From an uncultured Prevotella sp. (GTDB lineage Bacteria > Bacteroidota > Bacteroidia > Bacteroidales > Bacteroidaceae): a stretch of DNA of 64,000 bases. The stretch spans positions 1-64,000 of the forward strand of contig CALUIJ010000147.1 of assembly GCA_944320675.1 (NCBI GenBank), written 5' to 3'. Of this stretch, positions 24,883 through 33,614 are shown in pieces. Numbering within the stretch: position 1 is the stretch's first letter; every line of letters begins with the position of its first letter. Made by a program: the position numbers and the translations under genes. The notes beneath the pieces were generated by a model that was not told the origin of the DNA, searched no databases, and saw only the letters and a program-made list of their open reading frames with translations.

Positions 24883-25959
24883 ATGCCGAAGAAAACATTT
24901 TACATTGTGGCATTCCATGCCGTATGCTGGCTTTTGGTTGCATTGCCGGCCGTTGTTTTTGTGCCGGGACATATTCGGCAAACAACAGCAATGTATCTTA
25001 TCCGCCTTTGCCTGCCGTGTTTTATTTGCGCAGTGTTTTATTTGAATTACTTGTGGCTTGTTCCCCGCTATTTTATTCATCGGCGTTTTGTTGTATACGC
25101 ATGCTTGAATTTGTTGTTTATGGTGACATTCTCATTGTCAATGGACTGGCTTATGGATTTGATGCATTCAATGGAGTCTGTCAGGGGAAAGGATCCTCGT
25201 CCTCACCATGAAGAAGTTTCAGGTATGATGCTCCTGTTGTTTAATTTCTTCAGGAAGGTATTCCCTTTCATCCTTTCGGCCGCGCTTGCCACCTCTTTAC
25301 GCCTTGCCTTAAGGTGGAACGAGGCGGAGACGGCACGCCGTGAGATGGAAATACAAAAGACCGAAGCCGAACTGAATAATTTGCGCAACCAGATTAATCC
25401 GCATTTCCTTCTTAACACGCTCAATAATATCTACGCCCTCATCTCTTTCGATACTGATAAGGCGCAGCGTGCCGTGTTGTCTCTAAGCGCGTTATTAAGA
25501 CAGATGCTTTACGGCGGAAGGGAAAATTCTGTAAGCCTGAGAAGAGAGGCTGATTTTATACGTAATTATGTTGATCTAATGAAATTACGGTCGGGAAAGA
25601 ATGTTAAGATAGATTTTAATGCCGACGTGCCGGCTGACGATAAAATACGTGTGGCACCGTTTATTTTCATTTCACTTGTAGAAAATGCTTTTAAGCATGG
25701 CATCAGTACAACGGAGCCAAGTTTTGTTTCCATAAATATAAGCCATTGCGACGGCAGGATTTTGTGCGACATAAGGAACAGCAACCATCCAAAGGGCAGT
25801 ATTGACAAAAGCGGCCACGGCATAGGCCTGGAGCAGGTGTCCAAACGCCTGAATCTTGCTTATCCGGGAAAATATGAATGGGTGATAACAACTGAAGCCC
25901 AGGATAAGGTTTACCATTCAAAAATTATTATATATGATACTGAAATGCGCGATAATTGA
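24883..25959 (+). CDS. LytS/YehU-type sensor histidine kinase
   Basis: A 358-aa inner-membrane kinase. Four hydrophobic segments lie in the first 145 residues, with no large periplasmic loop. A short coiled-coil linker (about 147-168) leads to the His_kinase dimerisation box LRNQINPHFLLNTLNNIY, where His is the phosphorylation site. The ATPase part carries the N-box VENAFKHGIS and the G-box SGHGIGLEQVSKRL. Its 3' end overlaps the LytTR regulator by 26 bp, so the two are translated together. The signal is unknown; the operon suggests control of the MacAB-TolC pump. Confidence 0.93.
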   Translation: MPKKTFYIVAFHAVCWLLVALPAVVFVPGHIRQTTAMYLIRLCLPCFICAVFYLNYLWLVPRYFIHRRFVVYACLNLLFMVTFSLSMDWLMDLMHSMESVRGKDPRPHHEEVSGMMLLLFNFFRKVFPFILSAALATSLRLALRWNEAETARREMEIQKTEAELNNLRNQINPHFLLNTLNNIYALISFDTDKAQRAVLSLSALLRQMLYGGRENSVSLRREADFIRNYVDLMKLRSGKNVKIDFNADVPADDKIRVAPFIFISLVENAFKHGISTTEPSFVSINISHCDGRILCDIRNSNHPKGSIDKSGHGIGLEQVSKRLNLAYPGKYEWVITTEAQDKVYHSKIIIYDTEMRDN

Positions 25960-26647
25960 CGATGAACCGTTAGCCGCCGAATTGCTTGCGAGCTACGCTA
26001 AAAGAACGCCGGAACTGAATCTGACAGGCGTGTACAACAGTGCCGTTTTGGCAATGAAGGAGTTAAGGGGCAATCCTGTAGACATTCTTTTTCTTGACAT
26101 ACAAATGCCGGAAATAAGCGGCTTGGAGTTTGCCGGTCTTTTACCTGAAAGCACAAGGGTTGTTTTCACTACCGCTTTTGACCGTTACGCCGTAGAAGGC
26201 TTCAAGGTCAATGCGGCTGATTATTTACTTAAGCCTGTGAGTTATGAAAGCTTTGTCGCCGCGGTAAGTAAAGTGGCAGAATGGTTTGGTGCCAAAGAAC
26301 ATGCCGATGCCTTGTCTTACGACAAGTTTGTTTACATAAAGAGTGAGTATAAGCTTATACGTGCCGACTTTAACGACATCGTTTATGTTGAAGGAGTGAA
26401 GGACTACGTTAAGTTTTATTTCGGCGACAAGCGTAAGCCAATCATGTCGCTGATTAACATGAAAAGGGTGGAGGACTGTTTGCCTAATCCTCCTTTCATG
26501 AGGGTCCACCGTTCGTTTATTGCCAATATGGCCAAGGTCGATATGATTGACCGTAGCCGTATGGTTGTGGGCGGCGTGTACATACCTATTTCTGAAAGTT
26601 ATAAGGAGCAAGTTCAAGCGTTTATAGACAAGCACAGCATTTTTTAG
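25934..26647 (+). CDS. LytTR-family response regulator
   Basis: A 237-aa regulator. The receiver domain (about 1-120) has the acidic pocket IIDDEP, the phospho-acceptor Asp in LFLDIQMPE, and the conserved Lys in YLLKPVSYESF. A LytTR DNA-binding domain (about 135-235) carries YIKSEYKLIR, YVEGVKDYVKFY and FMRVHRSFIAN. It is the partner of the overlapping LytS-type kinase and likely controls this operon. The gene is followed by a palindromic terminator. Confidence 0.94.
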   Translation: MILKCAIIDDEPLAAELLASYAKRTPELNLTGVYNSAVLAMKELRGNPVDILFLDIQMPEISGLEFAGLLPESTRVVFTTAFDRYAVEGFKVNAADYLLKPVSYESFVAAVSKVAEWFGAKEHADALSYDKFVYIKSEYKLIRADFNDIVYVEGVKDYVKFYFGDKRKPIMSLINMKRVEDCLPNPPFMRVHRSFIANMAKVDMIDRSRMVVGGVYIPISESYKEQVQAFIDKHSIF

Positions 26648-26648
26648 T

Positions 26649-26683
26649 TGAAAATGAAAAAACGATGTTTTTTTTCATTTTCA
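26649..26683 (+). terminator. Terminator of the efflux/two-component operon
   Basis: TGAAAATGAAAAAA (26649-26662) pairs with TTTTTTCATTTTCA on the right (ending 26683), with T-rich sequence inside the right arm. It begins 2 bp after the stop codon. Confidence 0.75.
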
Positions 26684-26752
26684 TCATTTACCTGCCATTT
26701 CCGTTCATTACGCTCTGATTGTCATGTACTTATAGGGATAGTGTGTCAAAAT

Positions 26753-26890
26753 GGAGTTAATGGGAATCAGACGCTTCGCGTCGGAGTTATCAGGAGTTAA
26801 CGGACAAATGCCAAGTTATTGAAATTCAAGGTGTTGTCCGTTAACTCCGGCAAGTGAAACGAGCCTAATCCCCATTAACTCCTGATAACT
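26753..26890. repeat. Palindromic intergenic element with nested arms
   Basis: Outer arms GGAGTTAATGGG (26753-26764) and CCCATTAACTCC (26871-26882) flank inner arms GGAGTTAACGGACAA (about 26793-26807) and TTGTCCGTTAACTCC (26834-26848). GTTATCAGG before the left inner arm matches CCTGATAAC after the right outer arm. A small ACGC-TTCG-GCGT-like hairpin lies at about 26771-26782. No coding potential. The right-hand core recurs near 47366-47395. It resembles a non-autonomous intergenic repeat. Confidence 0.65.
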
Positions 26891-26966
26891 TCCTTGCTGT
26901 CATGCCGTTATGTTATGGACATGACGGATAAGACTGCGTGAAAAAACACGAGGTTGTTCCTGCCCC

Positions 26967-27054
26967 ATTACATCGTCTTTTGTTTTCTAAAAGATAACCT
27001 TTTGTGCTTTAAAAGGTTACATTTCGCAAAGCGAAAGACCGTCTTTTAGAAATG
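26967..27054. repeat. 22-bp tandem array B (4 units)
   Basis: Units start at 26967, 26989, 27011 and 27033, exactly 22 bp apart. The pattern is A-tract plus G, then CTTTT about 10 nt later. The last two units closely match the last two units of array A (shared AAAAGGTT-n-C-n-TTTC and CGAAAGAC). The array ends 15 bp before the 3' end of the minus-strand lipid-kinase gene. Confidence 0.7.
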
Positions 27055-27068
27055 CATGGATGCGGAAC

Positions 27069-28115
27069 TTACAGGTTGTTCAGCTTCCTAAGCAGCATTT
27101 TGTTTATAGCCTGTATGCGGTGCGCCTGCTTCAGCTTGTCGGCACGAGCGTTCATTATGTCGTTGAAAAATACGCTGAAGGCTGTTTGCATCACGCTTGG
27201 TTGCCGCTTGTCTTTCGGGGCGCATGGGTTCACTATCATCTTCACCCCCTTGCTCACCACGGAAATGTCAACGTCGGCTCCGGTCATCAGGGGGTCTCCG
27301 TCATAATGTATGAAGCCTGCCTTTTGGCGGTGCACGTGTATGTGCCCAGTCTTGAATGTTTTTATCTTAGGGTTCTTGTCGAGCGTCTTGTTAAACATGT
27401 CGATACTTATCTGTGGAGCCTCGAGCATGTCAAACGGTTCCATTATCGTTACGTCGAGCAGACCGTCGCTCATGGAAGCTTGCGGGGCTATGTAAGCATT
27501 GTTGCCGTATTGCGATGCGTTGGCGCACGATATTAGGAATGCCTTCACCGGTTCTGACTGTGCAGACGTGTCGCCGGCGATTATCTCGTAAGTCTCCGGT
27601 TTGTATTTCAGACCCTCGCGCAGTATGTTTTCAAGGTAAGTCATCGGGCCGCGGCGTCCTGCCTCGGCGAACTTCATGCTTATGAAAGCGTCGAACCCCA
27701 TTCCGCACGTACAGAAAAAAGGAGTGCCGTTAATCAGTCCGTAGTCAAGCTCACGCACTGCGCCGAGATTGATTGTCTCTACGGCGCGGCGTGGGTCGAG
27801 GGGCAGCATGAGGTGGCGCGCCAGACCGTTGCCCGATCCGCACGGCAGTATGCCGAGGGCGGTATTGGAGTGGACTAGGGCGCGGCCAACTTCGTTTACC
27901 GTGCCGTCGCCGCCTACGGCCACCGCGGCAAAGCATCCTTCACTCTTGGCCCTGACGGCTATCTCGTAGGCGTGGCCGCTGTAAGCGGTGCTGGCTATAG
28001 TGTAGTCATAGAGTTCCTTATCGAGGTATTGCTCGATTATGTCGGGAAAGCCGGCGTTCCTGGCTGAGCCCGATATGGGGTTCATTATGAATATTATGCG
28101 TTTCTTGTCGGCCAT
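27069..28115 (-). CDS. YegS/LCB5-type lipid kinase
   Basis: A 348-aa cytoplasmic protein of the diacylglycerol-kinase-catalytic-domain family. The ATP-binding motif VAVGGDGTVNEV, the following LPCGSGNGLAR and the C-terminal half-domain with HYDGDPLMTG are clear. Family members phosphorylate diacylglycerol, sphingoid bases, phosphatidylglycerol or other lipids. It is divergent from serine palmitoyltransferase, the first enzyme of sphingolipid synthesis, so a sphingoid or ceramide kinase role is attractive but only inferred. About 45 residues follow the usual domain end. A TACTTTTG promoter box lies just upstream. Confidence 0.9.
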   Translation of the reverse strand: MADKKRIIFIMNPISGSARNAGFPDIIEQYLDKELYDYTIASTAYSGHAYEIAVRAKSEGCFAAVAVGGDGTVNEVGRALVHSNTALGILPCGSGNGLARHLMLPLDPRRAVETINLGAVRELDYGLINGTPFFCTCGMGFDAFISMKFAEAGRRGPMTYLENILREGLKYKPETYEIIAGDTSAQSEPVKAFLISCANASQYGNNAYIAPQASMSDGLLDVTIMEPFDMLEAPQISIDMFNKTLDKNPKIKTFKTGHIHVHRQKAGFIHYDGDPLMTGADVDISVVSKGVKMIVNPCAPKDKRQPSVMQTAFSVFFNDIMNARADKLKQAHRIQAINKMLLRKLNNL

Positions 28116-28122
28116 GATTTTG

Positions 28123-28130
28123 CAAAAGTA
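28123..28130 (-). promoter_or_regulatory. -7 box for the lipid-kinase gene
   Basis: TACTTTTG on the minus strand, only about 8 bp upstream of the start codon, so the transcript would be almost leaderless. Confidence 0.5.
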
Positions 28131-28224
28131 ATAATATTTGGTATATTTCTGCGGCGGTAACGGTAATATTTGTGTTTTCGGGTTACTTTTCTTGTTTTTT
28201 GATTATGTTTTTCGCTTTTTTTTA

Positions 28225-28232
28225 TAACTTTG
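28225..28232 (+). promoter_or_regulatory. -7 box for spt
   Basis: TAACTTTG on the plus strand, giving a leader of about 120 nt before the spt start codon. A TTTTG at 28197-28201 is slightly far (23 nt). Confidence 0.6.
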
Positions 28233-28358
28233 CAGCCTGATTTTGAATAACGTATGGGTCTTGCGCAGGCCTTGTTGCCAAGCGTCCGGAGTATGGATGC
28301 CCATTGGCGGCGGAATGCGGCGCAACGGCCTTTGGTAAAACAATCACCTATTCTTAAT

Positions 28359-29546
28359 ATGGGACTATTACAAGAGAGATACAAGAATTACCGTGAGCCG
28401 CAGAAGTTCATGGAGGCTGGGGTTTATCCTTATTTCCGTGAAATCACGGGTAAGCAGGGCACGGAGGTGCACATGGACGGCCGCGAAGTATTAATGTTCG
28501 GCTCAAACGCTTACACCGGTCTTACTGGTGATCCGCGCGTGGAGGCGGCGGCCAAGGCCGCGCTGGACAAGTATGGCACGGGATGCGCTGGAAGCCGTTT
28601 CCTCAACGGTACGCTCGACTTGCACGTCCGCTTGGAGAAGGAGCTGGCCGAATTTGAACATAAGGACGACGCGCTTTGCTTCTCTACGGGCTTTTCGGTC
28701 AACGCCGGAGTGTTGGCCGTTGTCTGCGGCCGTGAGGACTACATAATATGCGACGACCGCGACCATGCGAGCATCGTTGACGGCCGCCGCCTGTCGTTCG
28801 CCACGTGCCTTAAGTACAAGCACAACGACATGGAGGACTTGGAAAGGCAATTACAGAAGTGCCGGCCTGAAGCGGTGAAACTGATCGTCGTTGACGGCGT
28901 GTTCTCAATGGAGGGCGACTTGGCTAACCTGCCTGAGATTGTCCGCCTTAAGAAAAAGTATAATGCGTCGCTCATGGTCGACGAAGCCCACGGCATCGGC
29001 GTGTTCGGCAAGGACGGCCGTGGCGTGTGCGACCATTTCGGGGTTACCGACGATGTCGACCTTATAATGGGTACGTTTTCAAAGAGTCTTGCGAGCATAG
29101 GCGGTTTCATCGCCGGCGACAGTGATACTATAAATTATCTGCGCCACACGTGCCGCACATACATATTCAGCGCGTCGAACACCCCCGCCGCCACTGCGGC
29201 GGCAATGGAGGCGTTGCACATATTGAAGAGCGAGCCTGAGCGCATAGAGCGTCTGTGGCGCGTCACCAACTACGCCCTCAGGCGTTTCAAGGAGGAAGGC
29301 TTCGAGATTGGCGACACTGAGAGCCCCATCATTCCGCTTTACGTGCGCGATGTCGATAAGACGTTCCTCGTAACGAAACTTGCTTTTGATGCCGGAGTGT
29401 TCATCAATCCCGTAATTCCGCCGGCCTGTGCCCCGCAGGACACGCTTGTGCGTTTCGCCCTTATGGCCACGCACACAAAGGAGCAGGTAGAGCGCGGCGT
29501 TCAGGCGTTGAAGAAGATATTCGTGGAACAGGGCATCATCAAATAA
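28359..29546 (+). CDS. spt: Serine palmitoyltransferase
   Basis: A 395-aa PLP enzyme of the alpha-oxoamine synthase family, which condenses L-serine with palmitoyl-CoA to 3-ketodihydrosphingosine, the first step of Bacteroidales sphingolipid synthesis. Motifs include [10 protein letters not shown], the GSRFLNGT loop, the cofactor-ring Asp in [11 protein letters not shown], and the Schiff-base Lys242 in [12 protein letters not shown]. Length and sequence resemble the Bacteroides enzyme more than KBL or AONS, so I call Spt. I start at the ATG at 28359 ([14 protein letters not shown]); an upstream in-frame ATG at 28254 adds a non-conserved 35 residues. It is divergent from a lipid kinase. Confidence 0.92.
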   Translation: MGLLQERYKNYREPQKFMEAGVYPYFREITGKQGTEVHMDGREVLMFGSNAYTGLTGDPRVEAAAKAALDKYGTGCAGSRFLNGTLDLHVRLEKELAEFEHKDDALCFSTGFSVNAGVLAVVCGREDYIICDDRDHASIVDGRRLSFATCLKYKHNDMEDLERQLQKCRPEAVKLIVVDGVFSMEGDLANLPEIVRLKKKYNASLMVDEAHGIGVFGKDGRGVCDHFGVTDDVDLIMGTFSKSLASIGGFIAGDSDTINYLRHTCRTYIFSASNTPAATAAAMEALHILKSEPERIERLWRVTNYALRRFKEEGFEIGDTESPIIPLYVRDVDKTFLVTKLAFDAGVFINPVIPPACAPQDTLVRFALMATHTKEQVERGVQALKKIFVEQGIIK

Positions 29547-29557
29547 ATGCCGAAAAA

Positions 29558-29589
29558 TTTGCATGGATGGTAAAAATAACGTACCTTTG
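29558..29589 (+). promoter_or_regulatory. tRNA-Pro promoter
   Basis: TTTG (29558-29561), 20 nt, TACCTTTG (29582-29589), a full consensus match. It lies about 31 bp upstream of the mature tRNA. Confidence 0.85.
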
Positions 29590-29620
29590 CATCCGCAAAA
29601 TGGGAAGGTACGTTCCCTCT

Positions 29621-29694
29621 CGGGGTGTAGCGCAGCCCGGTAGCGCGCCTGGTTTGGGACCAGGTGGTCGCAGGTTCGAATCCTGTCGCCCCGA
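29621..29694 (+). tRNA. tRNA-Pro (anticodon TGG)
   Basis: The 74-nt sequence folds as a complete cloverleaf. The acceptor stem is CGGGGTG/CGCCCCG with discriminator A. The anticodon stem CCTGG/CCAGG surrounds the loop TTTGGGA with TGG at 29655-29657. The T arm is CAGG-TTCGAAT-CCTG. The 3' CCA is not encoded. It reads proline codons ending in A and, by wobble, others. Confidence 0.97.
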
Positions 29695-29700
29695 CAACCA

Positions 29701-29740
29701 AGGGATTATATCACTGTAAAGGTGGTACAATCCCTTTTTC
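29701..29740 (+). terminator. Terminator after tRNA-Pro
   Basis: AGGGATT (29701-29707) pairs with AATCCCT (29729-29735), followed by TTTTC. Confidence 0.8.
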
Positions 29741-29779
29741 TGTTGGCGTAAACAAATAAACTAAAAGTTGCGGACGGTC

Positions 29780-30811
29780 ATGGCTGTATATAGGTTTCTG
29801 TTGATTGTTGTCTTATCGGTAATGTATGCGTCCGGTATGTCGGCACAGACGGAACTGGTCCGCGAGTGTAGGCAGAAGTCATTCCCGAAGTCTGTACCGC
29901 CCGGCAATTACAGTGGAATCACGCATATCGGCGGTAATAAGTATGCGGTCGTTTCGGACAAATCGGCGACCGATGGATTTTTCATATTCAGCATAGATAT
30001 TGATTCGGTCACGGGCGGTTTGCTTGATGTCAGGTGCGAATCGTTCAAAGGTGACAGCTTGCGTGGCGGCGACTGTGAGGGCATAGCCTTCCGTCCTGAG
30101 TCTGCCACGCTGTTTGTCAGTAGGGAGGCTGATGCGTCGATTGTCGAATACGGTCTTGACGGAAAGCTTACGGGGAAGGAACTTGCCGTGCCAAGTATAT
30201 ACAAGGATGGAAGCATGGGCAATTATGGTTTTGAGTCGTTGGCATACGATACGCTGTCGCATGTTTTTTGGACCATAAGTGAGAGCACGCTCAACCGTGA
30301 CGGAGAGCGTGCCACATCGTATAATGGGGTGGCCAACAGGCTCAGGCTCTTGTCTTTCGGCGACGAACTTAACCCCGTATCCCAATACGCATACTTAATG
30401 GATGAGCCTGAGGCGCGGTCAAAATCAAGCCAATATGCCATGGGCGTGAGCGAGTTGGCAATATTGGACACTGGACGCCTGCTTGTGCTTGAGCGTGAAT
30501 TCTTCGTGCCGAAGAAAAAGCTCGGAGCGTTCGTAAAATGCAAGCTGTACGAGGTTGAACCAAACGGTGAATACGCCATGCCCGTAGGCGGTGCCATTAC
30601 GGATGATGCCAAGTTCCTGCCTAAACGCCTTGTGTGCTCATTCACAACCAAGTTGAAACTGCTTGACAGGTCGATAGCTAATTATGAAGGCATGTGCCTC
30701 GGTCCTGAGCTTGCTGACGGCAACAAGGTGCTGATACTTGTAAGCGACTCGCAGGATCAATACGCTGGGGTGCTTAAAGACTGGTTTAAGACTATTGTCA
30801 TAAAGGATTGA
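29780..30811 (+). CDS. Exported phytase-like (esterase-like) protein
   Basis: A 343-aa protein with a signal peptide (about 1-23, ending GMSAQ). It matches the 'esterase-like activity of phytase' beta-propeller family. Visible elements are YSGITHIGGNKYAVVSDK at the start of the domain, DCEGIAFRP, GFESLAYD with ISEST, and a late NYEGMCLGP. The repeated E-G and E-S stretches are typical of its metal-binding loops. The family name is historical; the natural substrate is unknown. I prefer the ATG at 29780 over an in-frame TTG 12 bp upstream. It is convergent with the PP2C-like gene, separated by 4 bp. Confidence 0.85.
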   Translation: MAVYRFLLIVVLSVMYASGMSAQTELVRECRQKSFPKSVPPGNYSGITHIGGNKYAVVSDKSATDGFFIFSIDIDSVTGGLLDVRCESFKGDSLRGGDCEGIAFRPESATLFVSREADASIVEYGLDGKLTGKELAVPSIYKDGSMGNYGFESLAYDTLSHVFWTISESTLNRDGERATSYNGVANRLRLLSFGDELNPVSQYAYLMDEPEARSKSSQYAMGVSELAILDTGRLLVLEREFFVPKKKLGAFVKCKLYEVEPNGEYAMPVGGAITDDAKFLPKRLVCSFTTKLKLLDRSIANYEGMCLGPELADGNKVLILVSDSQDQYAGVLKDWFKTIVIKD

Positions 30812-30815
30812 AGCT

Positions 30816-31628
30816 TTATCCCTTGAACCTGACGTAACATCTGTCGTCAAACGAATTGTTTCCGCTCGCCAGTCCTTTCGTGGCCTTAAACGAGCGTATG
30901 CAGAGCGGATCGCTGTCGAGCTGCGCGGCCAACGCATTTTCGCTTTCGGCCAAAGTCGGTTTCAGGAAAGGGTAACCGTCGCTTGCGAGTATTATGTCTT
31001 GGCCGCAGTCGCAGGCATCGATGATTCTCACCTTGTCTAACGGTATGTCGAAACCGTCGATTACCGGATAGTCGATGTTCTGTTTTTTACAGCTTTCCAT
31101 CAGGTTGTTCAGGATGTGTTTCCTTCCGGGGTCGTCGGCTTGTATTGCGGATACGGCCATGCCTCCGGCTATGGCCCGTTCAAGGTATCGGGCACGCTCC
31201 TCGGCGAGCGGTGCTTCCTGCGGCTTAGGGTTGTCATATAGCGTGCCGCCTACAATGCACTGGCAGTCGCCCACCATCCATACCTGCCTCCTGTAAGCAG
31301 AAAATATTACAGCGCTTGCGGTCAGCCTTTCAACAGGGTTGCGTTCAAGGCGTTCAACGTCAATGCCGCGCAGTCCGTATTCCGAGCAGAGCAGACTGGT
31401 CACGCCGGCGCAAAAGCCTTGAACGTCAATGTCGGCAGGCATACTGTTGACATATTCACTCACCAGTTCCATGCAGTAACGGCCGTTAGTCATGCCGGCC
31501 GCAATCCTTGTCGGGGTTTTGCTTGTGCTTCCGTCTATTACGGCCACGAAGCCGTTATTTACGACTATTCCGTCTTCGCACTCCTGCTGGTTTTTCTTTC
31601 CTACCGTCGTTTGCTCTATGATTGTCAT
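30816..31628 (-). CDS. PP2C-like phosphatase domain protein
   Basis: A 270-aa protein without signal or membrane segments. The PP2C-type metal-binding positions can be traced: Asp in VAVIDGST, GDCQ in the centre, ILASDGYPFL, and a C-terminal FDDRCYVRF. The fit to canonical PPM phosphatases is loose, as in a divergent bacterial group, so phosphatase activity is probable but not certain. Its first 74 bp overlap the end of ygiQ in another frame, so expression is probably coupled to ygiQ. No kinase gene lies nearby. Confidence 0.72.
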   Translation of the reverse strand: MTIIEQTTVGKKNQQECEDGIVVNNGFVAVIDGSTSKTPTRIAAGMTNGRYCMELVSEYVNSMPADIDVQGFCAGVTSLLCSEYGLRGIDVERLERNPVERLTASAVIFSAYRRQVWMVGDCQCIVGGTLYDNPKPQEAPLAEERARYLERAIAGGMAVSAIQADDPGRKHILNNLMESCKKQNIDYPVIDGFDIPLDKVRIIDACDCGQDIILASDGYPFLKPTLAESENALAAQLDSDPLCIRSFKATKGLASGNNSFDDRCYVRFKG

Positions 31629-33507
31629 CTTTGGTGAATGTTTTCTTATATGGGCGTGTTCCCGCGTATAAGCGTCTTATCAAGTCCGGACGGCCTATCC
31701 TCGACAACTCCCGTTCGATGTTCCGGCGTTCCTCGGGCTTGTACCAAAAGAAAAACTGCCTTTGCGCCAGCTTCTCCTTTTGGGTCTTGGCCGAGTATAC
31801 CGGCTGCAAGGTATAAGGGTCAAGCCCGGTGTACCAAGTCTCGGTGCTTACCGTCATAGGCGTAGGCGTGAAGTCCTGCACTTGTTCAAGGTGGAAATTC
31901 AGTCCTTTTGTAATCACGGCGAGTTCGGCCATGTCTGCCTCACGGCATCCCGGATGGCTGCTGATGAAGTAAGGTATTATCTGCTCGCGCAAGTTCTCCT
32001 TGGCGTTGATTTCGTCAAAGATTCTCTTAAATTCCTCAAACTGCCTGAATGGCGGCTTGCGCATCAGTTTCAGCACGTTGTCAGAAGTGTGTTCTGGCGC
32101 AACTTTCAGCCTGCCGCTGACGTGCTTGCTTATAAGCTCGTGCGTATACTCCCTTGCCGCCTTGCCGGCTTTTTCGTCCTTGCTTTTGTACAGCAGCAAG
32201 TCGTATCTTACGCCGCTTCCGATGAAGCTCTTCTTGATACCGGGCAGAGCGTCGACGGCGTGGTATACGTCAAGCAGCCTGCCGTGGTCAGTGTCGAGGT
32301 TGGGGCATATTTGCGGATGGATGCACGACGGGCGTTTGCATTTTGCGCATAAGCCCTTATCCTTGCCGCCCATGCCGTACATGTTGGCCGACGGACCGCC
32401 CAAGTCGCTTATGTATCCCTTGAAGTCGGGCATGCTTATGATTTGCCTTACCTCCTTAAGAATGCTTTCCTTGCTCCTCGACGCGATGAACTTGCCTTGG
32501 TGCGCGCTTATGGTGCAGAAGGCGCATCCGCCGAAACATCCGCGGTGGATGTTGACCGAGTGCTTTATCATTTCGTAAGCAGGTATGCGCTTGCCTTTGT
32601 ATTTAGGGTGGGGCAGCCTTGTGTACGGAAGGTCGTAACACTTGTCGATTTCTTCCGTGGTCATCGGCGGGTAAGGCGGATTGACGACGACGCACCTGCC
32701 GTCGACACCTTGTATCAGCCGGCAGGCGTGCAGCTTGTTCGACTCCTCCTCGACGTGCCTGAAGTTCTCGGCCTGTGCCTTCTTGTCGCGCAGGCAAACT
32801 TCATGAGGATGCAGCACGATGTCATCATCGGTTATGCCGTGTGGTATTTCGTCCTTGCGGCACAGGTATGCCGTCTGTGGCACGTCGTGGATTTCCCTGA
32901 CGGACTTGCCTGCAAGCATCTCTTCGCAAAGGGCCGTTACCGGCTTCTCGCCCATGCCGTAAATAATCATGTCGGCCCCCGAGTCGCAAAGGATGCTTTT
33001 CCTAAGTTCGTCTTTCCAGTAGTCGTAATGAGTCAGCCGCCTTAGCGACGCTTCTATGCCGCCAAGTATGACAGGCACGTCGGGGAACAGTGAGCGCAAT
33101 ATCTTGCTGTACACGATTGTCGGATATTCAGGCCGGCAGTCGTGCCTGCCGTCGGGACTGTAAGCGTCTTCCGACCGCAGCCGCCTGTTGGCCGTGTATT
33201 TGTTGACCATCGAGTCCATGCATCCCGGGGCTATGCCGAAGAACAGCCTCGGCTTGCCCAGCTTCTTGAAGTCGCGGTAGTCGCCGTGCCAATCAGGCTG
33301 AGGCACAATGGCCACCCTAAGTCCCTGCGCTTCAAGCGTCCTGCCTATGACGGCCGCGCCGAACGACGGGTGGTCAACGTAAGCGTCGGCCGAGAAGAGG
33401 ATTACGTCAAGCTCGTCCCACCCCCTAAGTTCAACCTCCTTTTTGGTCGTCGGAAGCCAGTCGGAGAGTCTACGTAATTGTTTCGATTCTTTACAGGAAT
33501 ATTGCAT
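31555..33507 (-). CDS. ygiQ: YgiQ-family radical SAM protein
   Basis: A 650-aa radical SAM protein of the UPF0313/YgiQ family. An N-terminal domain (about 30-300) precedes the core, where the cluster motif is RGCFGGCAFC. Further conserved parts are ISDLGGPSANMYGM, a CAKCKRPSCIHPQICPN cysteine cluster, and PYFISSHPGC. The function of the family is not known. The C-terminal tail is Lys/Arg/Asn-rich and overlaps the PP2C-like gene by 74 bp, an unusually long overlap. Confidence 0.92.
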   Translation of the reverse strand: MQYSCKESKQLRRLSDWLPTTKKEVELRGWDELDVILFSADAYVDHPSFGAAVIGRTLEAQGLRVAIVPQPDWHGDYRDFKKLGKPRLFFGIAPGCMDSMVNKYTANRRLRSEDAYSPDGRHDCRPEYPTIVYSKILRSLFPDVPVILGGIEASLRRLTHYDYWKDELRKSILCDSGADMIIYGMGEKPVTALCEEMLAGKSVREIHDVPQTAYLCRKDEIPHGITDDDIVLHPHEVCLRDKKAQAENFRHVEEESNKLHACRLIQGVDGRCVVVNPPYPPMTTEEIDKCYDLPYTRLPHPKYKGKRIPAYEMIKHSVNIHRGCFGGCAFCTISAHQGKFIASRSKESILKEVRQIISMPDFKGYISDLGGPSANMYGMGGKDKGLCAKCKRPSCIHPQICPNLDTDHGRLLDVYHAVDALPGIKKSFIGSGVRYDLLLYKSKDEKAGKAAREYTHELISKHVSGRLKVAPEHTSDNVLKLMRKPPFRQFEEFKRIFDEINAKENLREQIIPYFISSHPGCREADMAELAVITKGLNFHLEQVQDFTPTPMTVSTETWYTGLDPYTLQPVYSAKTQKEKLAQRQFFFWYKPEERRNIERELSRIGRPDLIRRLYAGTRPYKKTFTKDDNHRANDGRKEKPAGVRRRNSRK

Positions 33508-33614
33508 TGCTTTAATTTTAATGTCCTTTGTTCATTATTTAAGCGTCTTTCCGGTCGTAGACGGAGCCTCGAAAATACATCTTAAATCATTGAACAAAAA
33601 AATCAAAACAGTTC

